DNA of 12,073 bases from NCBI GenBank assembly GCA_016287995.1, contig JAEEXW010000049.1, forward strand, positions 1-12,073, in the 5' to 3' direction. Shown here piece by piece: positions 6,627-12,073 of the stretch. Position numbers and translations under genes: made by a program. Under the pieces are notes generated by a model. That model was not told where the DNA came from. It saw only the letters and a program-made list of their open reading frames with translations, and did no database searches. The DNA comes from Bacteroidales bacterium (lineage in GTDB: Bacteria; Bacteroidota; Bacteroidia; Bacteroidales; UBA3824). Numbering within the stretch: the stretch's first letter is position 1; every line of letters begins with the position of its first letter.

Positions 6627-9103
6627 TGATTTATCCCAAGGATTTTGAAACCAAGACGGGTTTTTATAAAATCAGAACTTTATTAAAAGAGAAATGTTCT
6701 TCTTCGTTAGGCGCGGACAAGGTTGAGAAAATGGCTTTTTCAACCGATTTTGTGTATCTTGAAACCGAAATCAATCTGGCTGCCGAATTTAAGGAAATCT
6801 GTATGACCGACACTGATTTTCCTCAGGACGGATACTTTGATTTGAGGCGGGCGTTGAAAAAGATTTCCATGGAGAACACTTTTCTTACGACGGAAGAATT
6901 GTTTGATTTGAAGCGTTCGTTAACTACGCTGAAAAATATTACGAAGTTTTTCAAGAAAACTCCTGAGTCGAAGTTTCCTTTTTTGAGGCGGCTGTGTCAG
7001 GACGTATTTTTGGATTATCCTCTTATTCAGGCTGTTGACCGCGTGATTGACGACCGCGGTGCTATACGCGATTCCGCGAGTCATGAATTAGGGAGAATCC
7101 GTGCGGAGATTTCTTCAAAACTTTCTACTGCATCTTCTGTTGTAAGCCGTCTTCTAAGGACTGCAAAATCCCAAGGGTGGTGCGAGGCGGATGCCGAAAT
7201 TACAATCCGCGACGGCAAAATGCTGATTCCTGTGTCTTCGGGCAACAAGCGCAAAATTCCGGGCATTATTTCCGACGAATCATCTTCGGGCAAGACGGCT
7301 TTTATTGAGCCTTTGGAAAGTATCGAACTAAACAATGCTGTCCGGGAGTTGGAGTTTAAAGAAAGGCGCGAAATCGTAAAAATCCTTACCGAAATTTCCG
7401 ATAAGGTAAGACCGTTTTTGTTTGATATTTCGCAGTCGGAGGAGATACTTGCCGAGTTGGATTTCCTGCGTGCAAAAGCAAAACTGGCTGTTGACATGAA
7501 CGCCGAAATGCCGCATTTTTCTAATGCCCCCGTCATTGATTTGAGGGCGGCAAGGCATCCCGTTTTGTATTTTACGCTGAGGGACGAAGGCAAAAAAGTT
7601 GTTCCGCTTGATTTGGAAATCAATGAAAAACAGCGTATTATAATGATTTCTGGTCCTAACGCTGGCGGAAAATCAGTGTGCCTGAAAACAACGGGATTAA
7701 TTCAGTATATGCATCAGTGCGGCTTGCTTTCGCCGGTAAGTCCTCATTCTGTATTGGGTGTTTTCAATGATATTTTCATCGACATCGGCGATGAACAAAG
7801 CATTGAAAACGACCTTAGTACGTATAGTTCTCACCTTAAAAATATGAAACAGTTTTTGAGCAGTGCGGGCAGAAAATCCTTGATTTTAATCGACGAGTTC
7901 GGGTCGGGAACGGAACCTATTTTGGGCGGCGCAATTGCGGAGGCTGTTTTGGAAAGGCTCAATTCGCGGCACGTAAAAGGCGTTATAACAACGCATTACA
8001 CCAATTTGAAAAATTACGCCACTGTTACCGAAGGCATTATCAACGGTGCAATGCTTTACGACAGCGAAAATATGAAGCCGCTTTTTGAACTTCAAACCGG
8101 CAAGACGGGCAATTCGTTTGCCTTTTTGCTTGCCAAAAAAATGGGTCTTGACGACGCGCTGCTCAAAAAAGCGGAAGAAATTGCAGGCCGTGAGCATATT
8201 GATTATGAAAGGCGTACTCAGGAGTTGGAAGACGACCGTCGGAAGTTGAAAATAAAACTTTCGGAGTTGGAAAGCAAGGAACAAAATCTCAACCGTAAGG
8301 AAGAATTTTTTGACACCGAAACCGAATACACGCTTTCGGAGCGCAAAAATATTATCAAGGCGGCGAAACTAAAACTTGAAACGATTTTAAAAGACGTTAA
8401 CCGCAAAATTGAAAATACGGTTTTGGAAATCAAAAACGCTCAGGCTGAAAAGGAAAAAACCAAAGAAATCCGTGCTGAATACAAAAATTTTGTGGACTCC
8501 AAATTAGAAGAAATCAGCCTTGAAGAGCAAAAAATAGACGAAAAAATAGAAAAACTCCGCCGTAAACAACAGGAAAAAGCGCAGCGCAAAGCACAAAAAC
8601 GTCTTGAAAAAGAGACTGAGGCGTTGAAAAAAATTCCGATAGAGGAAAAGCCTTTGAAGGAAGGCGATATTGTTTTCCTTGATTCCTCGACTACGGAGTT
8701 GAAAATTTTGCAATTAAAAGACGGCAAGGCGCTTTTGGAGTTAGGACACATGCAGACTTTTGTAGATGTTAAACGTTTAACGCGAGTAAAAAAACAGCAA
8801 ACTCTTGAAAAACAAAAGGTTAACGTTAATATAGAGACTGCAACCAAGCGCGGAAGTTTTCTTTTTGGGCTTGATGTGCGCGGACTTCGCGGCGTAGAGG
8901 CTGTTGAAAAGGTCGCAAAATATTTGGACGAGGCTATTGTAAGCGGTCATAACGAGATAAAAATACTTCACGGCACGGGTACGGGTGCGCTCAAATCTAT
9001 GATTAGAGATTATCTTAACTCGCAACTTATTGTTCGTAAATGTTATGATGAAAAAATAGAACTCGGCGGAGCGGGAATTACCGTCGCCGAGTTGGACTTT
9101 TAA
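6626..9103 (+). CDS. mutS2: MutS2 (MutS-like ATPase with C-terminal Smr domain)
   Basis: An 825-residue cytosolic protein, full length for the family. The start MIYPKDFETKTGF-KIR is the standard Bacteroidota MutS2 beginning. Residues up to about 310 are the helical core/lever region, without the mismatch-recognition domain of MutS. The ATPase has Walker A GPNAGGKS (343-350), Walker B LILIDEFGSGTEP (D423/E424) and the TTHYTNLK segment. Residues about 515-680 are strongly charged (Lys/Glu) and predicted coiled coil. The Smr nuclease domain follows, with LDVRG (749-753) and HGTGTGALK (782-790) intact. Family members have been linked to suppression of homologous recombination and, in Bacillus, to splitting collided ribosomes (also called RqcU). 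Which role applies here is not visible. It overlaps the upstream membrane-protein gene by one base. The last codons coincide with a hairpin likely used by the opposing tRNA transcript. Confidence 0.96.
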   Translation: MIYPKDFETKTGFYKIRTLLKEKCSSSLGADKVEKMAFSTDFVYLETEINLAAEFKEICMTDTDFPQDGYFDLRRALKKISMENTFLTTEELFDLKRSLTTLKNITKFFKKTPESKFPFLRRLCQDVFLDYPLIQAVDRVIDDRGAIRDSASHELGRIRAEISSKLSTASSVVSRLLRTAKSQGWCEADAEITIRDGKMLIPVSSGNKRKIPGIISDESSSGKTAFIEPLESIELNNAVRELEFKERREIVKILTEISDKVRPFLFDISQSEEILAELDFLRAKAKLAVDMNAEMPHFSNAPVIDLRAARHPVLYFTLRDEGKKVVPLDLEINEKQRIIMISGPNAGGKSVCLKTTGLIQYMHQCGLLSPVSPHSVLGVFNDIFIDIGDEQSIENDLSTYSSHLKNMKQFLSSAGRKSLILIDEFGSGTEPILGGAIAEAVLERLNSRHVKGVITTHYTNLKNYATVTEGIINGAMLYDSENMKPLFELQTGKTGNSFAFLLAKKMGLDDALLKKAEEIAGREHIDYERRTQELEDDRRKLKIKLSELESKEQNLNRKEEFFDTETEYTLSERKNIIKAAKLKLETILKDVNRKIENTVLEIKNAQAEKEKTKEIRAEYKNFVDSKLEEISLEEQKIDEKIEKLRRKQQEKAQRKAQKRLEKETEALKKIPIEEKPLKEGDIVFLDSSTTELKILQLKDGKALLELGHMQTFVDVKRLTRVKKQQTLEKQKVNVNIETATKRGSFLFGLDVRGLRGVEAVEKVAKYLDEAIVSGHNEIKILHGTGTGALKSMIRDYLNSQLIVRKCYDEKIELGGAGITVAELDF
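9050..9093 (-). terminator. Probable terminator of tRNA-Ser, inside the 3' end of mutS2
   Basis: AACTCGGCG (9060-9068) and CGCCGAGTT (9085-9093) form a perfect 9-base-pair stem, with an inner CGG/CCG stem capped by GAATTA. Read on the minus strand, the stem is followed by TTCTATTTTTTC, a plausible terminator tail, about 20 bases beyond the tRNA 3' end. On the + strand only a short T run (GGACTTTTAATT) follows, so termination of mutS2 there would be weaker. The arms also encode the last conserved residues of MutS2. Confidence 0.6.
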
Positions 9104-9110
9104 TTAGATG

Positions 9111-9197
9111 CGGAAAGAGAGGGATTCGAACCCCCGGTAGAGTTACCCCTACGCCGCATTTCGAGTGCGGTACATTCGACCACTCTGCCATCTTTCC
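9111..9197 (-). tRNA. tRNA-Ser (anticodon CGA)
   Basis: Read on the minus strand, this is an 87-base class II tRNA. The acceptor stem GGAAAGA pairs with TCTTTCC, with discriminator base G at 9111. The anticodon stem CCGCA/TGCGG encloses the loop CTCGAAA, giving anticodon CGA (9161-9163), which reads UCG serine codons. A long variable arm, GTAGGG-GTAA-CTCTAC, is typical of tRNA-Ser. The T arm contains GGTTCGAATCC, and the D-arm side contains GCAGAGTGGTCGAA, also typical of bacterial tRNA-Ser. CCA is not encoded (the next bases read CAT), so it must be added enzymatically. The gene converges on mutS2 and diverges from metA. Confidence 0.96.
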
Positions 9198-9216
9198 TTT
9201 TTGTAAATTGACGGTG

Positions 9217-9247
9217 CAAAGGTAAGTATTTTATATTTAACTGCAAA
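9217..9247 (-). promoter_or_regulatory. Predicted promoter of tRNA-Ser (Bacteroidota consensus)
   Basis: On the minus strand, TTTG (9247-9244), a spacer of exactly 19 bases and TACCTTTG (9224-9217) match the Bacteroidota consensus at every fixed position. The expected start, near 9210, lies about a dozen bases before the mature tRNA 5' end at 9197. This is the best promoter in the window. Confidence 0.8.
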
Positions 9248-9282
9248 ATTTTTTTTCAAAAAAAAAATTATTATTTTTGCAG
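9241..9282. repeat. Inverted repeat CTGCAAAA ... TTTTGCAG between divergent promoters
   Basis: CTGCAAAA (9241-9248) and TTTTGCAG (9275-9282) are perfect 8-base inverted copies separated by 26 bases of almost pure A/T. The left arm contains the -33 element of the tRNA-Ser promoter (minus strand). The right arm contains the end of the -7 element of the metA promoter. The symmetry could be an operator, or a by-product of two promoters that share TTTG-rich elements. Confidence 0.4.
9272..9279 (+). promoter_or_regulatory. Predicted -7 element of the metA-aroEK-aroA promoter
   Basis: TATTTTTG matches TAnnTTTG exactly and lies 28 bases before the metA ATG. No proper TTTG is found 19-21 bases upstream, only a T run at 9249-9256, so the -33 element is poor. 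A start near 9286 would leave about 22 bases of leader carrying the Shine-Dalgarno. No SAM riboswitch or other leader structure fits in this space. Confidence 0.5.
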
Positions 9283-9295
9283 CAAATTTTTTAAA

Positions 9296-9302
9296 AAGGA
9301 GG
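9296..9302 (+). promoter_or_regulatory. Canonical Shine-Dalgarno site of metA
   Basis: AAGGAGG followed by TAATT and ATG gives full anti-SD complementarity at a 5-base spacing. No other gene start in the window has a comparable site, as expected for Bacteroidota, so this one stands out. It also fixes the metA start at 9308. Confidence 0.75.
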
Positions 9303-9307
9303 TAATT

Positions 9308-10225
9308 ATGCCGTTAAACATACCCGACAAACTTCCGGCAATAGAACTGCTGAAAAAAGAAAATATTTTTGTTATTGACCATTCAAGGGCTAAAAGTCAG
9401 GATATTAGGCCGTTGAAAATAGCCATCTTGAACCTTATGCCGGTGAAGATAACTACCGAAACCGATTTGATAAGGCTGCTTTCAAACTCGCCGCTTCAAA
9501 TCGAAATAGACTTCATCAAGACCAAAAGCCACACTTCAAAAAATACGCCGATAGAGCATCTTATGCAATTTTATATTGACTTTGATGATATTCAACACCA
9601 TAAATACGACGGTCTGATAATCACCGGTGCACCTGTGGAACAGATTGAATATGAAGATGTTAACTATTGGGACGAACTTTGCAAAATTTTTGACTGGGCG
9701 AAGGAAAACGTTACGGCGCGGATGTTTATCTGTTGGGGCGCATGTGCTGCGCTTTATCACTATTATAAGGTACCGAAACATCCGACTCCGAAAAAAGTTT
9801 TCGGTGTTTTTGAGCACGAGGTTTTAGATCCATTGAATCCTATTTTCAGAGGTTTTGACGATATTTTTTACGTTCCTCATTCGCGGCACACAGAGGTTTG
9901 GAAAGAGGAAATTGAAAAAGTTCCGGACTTGAAACTTCTTGCCGAAAGCAAAGAGGCGGGTGTTTATATGGTAATGTCAAAAGACGGCAGGGACTTGTTT
10001 TTGACTGGACACGCCGAATACAACCCTCTGACGCTTGACAACGAGTACAAACGCGACCTTTCAAAAGGTCTTAAAATTGATGTCCCGATAAACTATTATC
10101 CGTACAACGACGCGGATTTTTCTCCGATAGTCCGTTGGCGCAGTACGGCTAACTTAATGTTTAACAACTGGTTAAACTATTTCGTTTATCAAGCGACACC
10201 TTATAATATAAACGACATTAAATAG
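9308..10225 (+). CDS. metA: Homoserine O-acetyltransferase (MetA family)
   Basis: A 305-residue cytosolic enzyme that acylates L-homoserine at the first committed step of methionine synthesis. The start MPLNIPDKLPAIELL is the standard family beginning and follows a perfect Shine-Dalgarno. Catalytic residues are in place: nucleophile C142 in FICWGAC, H235 and E237 in TGHAEYNP, and K47 in MPVKITTETDL. Residue 111 is Glu (TGAPVEQIEYEDV). Work on MetA from Bacillus cereus and E. coli showed that Glu at 111 goes with acetyl-CoA and Gly with succinyl-CoA, so this copy should be an acetyltransferase (often written metAA, EC 2.3.1.31) despite frequent annotation as succinyltransferase. It leads an operon with the aroE-aroK fusion 11 bases downstream. 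Why methionine and shikimate genes are joined is not evident. No riboswitch is seen upstream. Confidence 0.95.
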   Translation: MPLNIPDKLPAIELLKKENIFVIDHSRAKSQDIRPLKIAILNLMPVKITTETDLIRLLSNSPLQIEIDFIKTKSHTSKNTPIEHLMQFYIDFDDIQHHKYDGLIITGAPVEQIEYEDVNYWDELCKIFDWAKENVTARMFICWGACAALYHYYKVPKHPTPKKVFGVFEHEVLDPLNPIFRGFDDIFYVPHSRHTEVWKEEIEKVPDLKLLAESKEAGVYMVMSKDGRDLFLTGHAEYNPLTLDNEYKRDLSKGLKIDVPINYYPYNDADFSPIVRWRSTANLMFNNWLNYFVYQATPYNINDIK

Positions 10226-10236
10226 AAAGCACTATA

Positions 10237-11529
10237 ATGAATACAAAACTTTTGGCGGTAACGGGCAATCCTGTTTTACATTCGCTCAGTCCCGTTCTTA
10301 TGAACTCTGCGGGCTGTGAAAACTATTTCAGGCTTTGCGCCGAAACTGCCGATGAGGCAATAAGAACGTTTAAACAACTTGGTTTGCAAGGACTTAACGT
10401 TACTGCGCCTTTCAAAAAAGACGTTATAAAATATCTTGACTTTTTAACGGAAAACGCTAAAAAAGCCGAGGCTGTAAACTGTATTTTTTATTCTTCTGAC
10501 AAAAAACTTTGCGGCGACAATACCGATATAAAAGGTGTTGAACTTTCGCTGAAACTCTATCCGCAGTTTTTGCAGCAGAAAAAAATGCTTGTTATCGGCT
10601 CGGGCGGTGCAACTCCGGCTGTTATCATCGCAGGACAGAATCTCGGCTTAAATGTTACCGTTACTGCGCGGAATATCAATGCGTTAGAAAATTTAAAACA
10701 GCGTTTTGGTGTTTTGACGGCGGATATAAAGAATATCGGAACTTTTGTTAATGATTTTCCCGTAATTGTTCAAGCGTTGCCTTCGGGCGTAAAGGTTTTT
10801 GAACCGGAAATTTTAACCTCAGAACATTTGATTTTGGATGCCAATTACAAAAATTCGATTTTTGAAATTCCGGCTCAAAAAATCGGCTATAAATTTCTTA
10901 GCGGCAAAAACTGGCTTGTAAATCAGGCTGTTCCGGCGTTTGAAAATTTTACCGGCGAAAAAATTTCTCCCGAAATTATGTACGAGGCTTTGAAAAATTA
11001 CCAATTTAATTTTCAAGGCAGAATCGCTTTGACGGGTTTTATGGGTGTCGGTAAGACAACTGCCGGCAAAAAGTTTGCAGAGTTAACAGGCTACCGTTTT
11101 ATTGATTCCGATGACGAAATTGAAAAACAGGAGGGCATGAAAATTTCACAAATTTTTGCTGAAAAAGGCGAGGAATATTTTAGAAAAGTTGAGACGGAGT
11201 TTTTGAAATCGCTGTCAAAAGAAAAGAATATTCTTCTTTCTTGTGGCGGCGGTATGGTAAAAACTGCTGAAAATAGAAAACTTTTAAGAGAAAATTTCTT
11301 AAATCTCTGGCTTTACGCGCCCGTAGAGTATTGTTTGGACGGTCTTGATATTTCTAATCGTCCGCTTTTGCAGTGCGAAAATCCTGTGGAGAAAGCCCGC
11401 GAAATGTTTCTTAGCCGCGTGCCTTTTTATGCGGGCGGCGCGTATGCTGTCATTAACGTTGAAAATCTTAACAGACAACAAATTGCAGAAAAAATCTATG
11501 AACAAGTTAGTAAAACCTTCAAAATATAA
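10237..11529 (+). CDS. Fused shikimate dehydrogenase - shikimate kinase (AroE-AroK)
   Basis: A single uninterrupted frame of 430 residues holds two consecutive shikimate-pathway enzymes. Residues 1-254 are shikimate dehydrogenase: SLSPVLMN substrate loop (16-23), NVTAPFKK with catalytic K60, GDNTDIKG with D97, the nucleotide-binding GSGGATPA (121-128) and the C-terminal NQAVPAFENFTG (229-240). Residues 262-430 are shikimate kinase: Walker A GFMGVGKT (267-274), DSDDEIE (290-296) and FRKVE (R316) for shikimate binding, CGGGM (336-340) and the NRPLL lid (374-378). The linker is only about eight residues. Together they would convert 3-dehydroshikimate to shikimate-3-phosphate, using NADPH then ATP. 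The product feeds AroA, encoded next with a 32-base overlap. In AroE the usual N-x-TP-x-GM block is altered to QALPSGV. All key residues remain, so both halves are probably active. The start has no Shine-Dalgarno. Confidence 0.94.
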   Translation: MNTKLLAVTGNPVLHSLSPVLMNSAGCENYFRLCAETADEAIRTFKQLGLQGLNVTAPFKKDVIKYLDFLTENAKKAEAVNCIFYSSDKKLCGDNTDIKGVELSLKLYPQFLQQKKMLVIGSGGATPAVIIAGQNLGLNVTVTARNINALENLKQRFGVLTADIKNIGTFVNDFPVIVQALPSGVKVFEPEILTSEHLILDANYKNSIFEIPAQKIGYKFLSGKNWLVNQAVPAFENFTGEKISPEIMYEALKNYQFNFQGRIALTGFMGVGKTTAGKKFAELTGYRFIDSDDEIEKQEGMKISQIFAEKGEEYFRKVETEFLKSLSKEKNILLSCGGGMVKTAENRKLLRENFLNLWLYAPVEYCLDGLDISNRPLLQCENPVEKAREMFLSRVPFYAGGAYAVINVENLNRQQIAEKIYEQVSKTFKI

Positions 11530-12073
11530 TGCGGTTTTAACGATTCCGTCGTCAAAAAGTTATATGCAAAGGGCTGTGGCTTTGGCTATTTTGGCTGACG
11601 GCGAGACCGTTTTGAAAAATCCCGATTTCAGCAACGATTCTTCTTCGGCATTGCAGATTGCCGAGGATTTAGGCTGTGAAGTAAAACGCTCAGAAAGTGA
11701 AGTCCGTATTACCCCGACCGGCGAAATCAAAACACTGAATGTCAGCGTCGGCGAGGCGGGTTTGGGATTAAGACTCTTTACGCCGGTTTGCGCTCTTTTT
11801 GGCCGGGACATTACGATTTCGGGCAGGGGCTCGCTCCTGAAACGTCCGATGACGATGATGGAAAAACCGATGGAAGACCTCGGCGTAACGATTTCGCTTT
11901 CAAGCGGTTATGTTCCGCTGACACTTCACGGAAAACTTCGCGGCGGACATTCTGAAATTGACGGCAGCGAGTCGTCGCAGTTTTTGACAGGGCTTTTGAC
12001 CGCCTTGCCGAAAGCCGAAAACGATTCGGTTTTGACGGTTCAGAATTTGAAAAGCGTGCCGTACGTTCAAATG
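11498..12073 (+). CDS. aroA: 3-phosphoshikimate 1-carboxyvinyltransferase (EPSP synthase), N-terminal 192 residues, truncated by window end
   Basis: The frame starts at ATG 11498 and stays open to the last base. It encodes the first domain and a little more of EPSP synthase (family length about 410-430). The enzyme joins shikimate-3-phosphate and phosphoenolpyruvate, in the cytosol. Supporting blocks are TIPSSKSYMQRA (K20, S21, R25: substrate binding), VGEAGLGLRLFTP (84-96), GSLLKRPM (111-118) and GSESSQFLTGLL (156-167, with the S-S-Q shikimate-phosphate site). The start lies 32 bases before the aroE-aroK stop in another frame. The next in-frame ATG (11564) falls inside the SKSYMQRA motif, so 11498 is the only sensible start. 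The PEP-loop reads GEAGLGLRLF instead of the GNAGTAMRPL of E. coli, as I recall for Bacteroidales enzymes. The overlap suggests coupled synthesis with the enzyme that makes its substrate. Confidence 0.93.
   Translation, partial: MNKLVKPSKYNAVLTIPSSKSYMQRAVALAILADGETVLKNPDFSNDSSSALQIAEDLGCEVKRSESEVRITPTGEIKTLNVSVGEAGLGLRLFTPVCALFGRDITISGRGSLLKRPMTMMEKPMEDLGVTISLSSGYVPLTLHGKLRGGHSEIDGSESSQFLTGLLTALPKAENDSVLTVQNLKSVPYVQM

Noticed and set aside
7081..7623. Minus-strand open frame of 180 codons within mutS2
   Set aside because: It lies fully opposite the well-conserved MutS2 core, has no recognisable domain, promoter or start context, and reads as a serine-rich shadow of the coding strand.
9111..9197. 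tRNA-Ser as the attachment site of an integrated element
   Set aside because: No integrase, phage gene or duplicate of the tRNA 3' end was found on either side within the window.
9104..9307. SAM or other methionine-related riboswitch upstream of metA
   Set aside because: After removing the tRNA gene and the promoters, only about 22 bases of leader remain, too few for an aptamer.

Overview
The window looks like chromosome of a low-GC member of the Bacteroidota, probably Bacteroidales-like. Upstream regions carry the lineage's promoter signature (TTTG at -33, TAnnTTTG at -7). Most genes have no Shine-Dalgarno sequence. The families present (TerB-like/ABCG-type transporter, secreted M64 peptidase, long MutS2, Bacteroidales-style AroA) fit that assignment. 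The genus cannot be told from the sequence alone. There is no insertion sequence, phage gene, CRISPR array or integrase. No gene-free stretch exceeds about 210 bases.

Region 1 (1-5115, all +) is a tight gene string: the 3' end of a YjbQ-family gene, an NfsA-like nitroreductase, a very large ABC transporter and a secreted M64-family metallopeptidase. The last two junctions are 4-base ATGA overlaps, which suggests translational coupling. The transporter reading frame is cut by one in-frame TAA at 2306-2308. The stop lies inside the nucleotide-binding domain, between the D-loop and the H-loop, and the frame resumes unshifted, so a protein of about 1033 residues appears as two open frames. TAA, TAG and TGA all end other genes here, so codon reassignment is unlikely. 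The peptidase is unusually short.

Region 2 (5098-6031) is a single-gene unit for a secreted YD-repeat-like protein, with its own promoter and a strong intrinsic terminator. An all-A/T perfect palindrome of 24 bases sits at the junction with region 1.

Region 3 (6107-9103) has a promoter, then a small membrane-anchored protein of unknown function overlapping mutS2 by one base. The end of mutS2 holds a hairpin that probably terminates the tRNA-Ser(CGA) gene, which faces it on the minus strand (9111-9197). The tRNA has a textbook Bacteroidota promoter that is divergent from metA.

Region 4 (9272-12073, +) is an amino-acid biosynthesis operon: metA (residue 111 is Glu, which predicts an acetyltransferase), a fused shikimate dehydrogenase-shikimate kinase, and the first 192 codons of aroA, which starts inside the end of the fusion gene. 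It joins an early step of methionine synthesis to three consecutive steps of the shikimate pathway: dehydroshikimate to shikimate, to shikimate-3-phosphate, to EPSP.

Most of the window is housekeeping or ordinary accessory sequence. I see no convincing new defence or mobile system. The best points for a second look are the interrupted ABC transporter, the AroE-AroK fusion and the shortened M64 peptidase.
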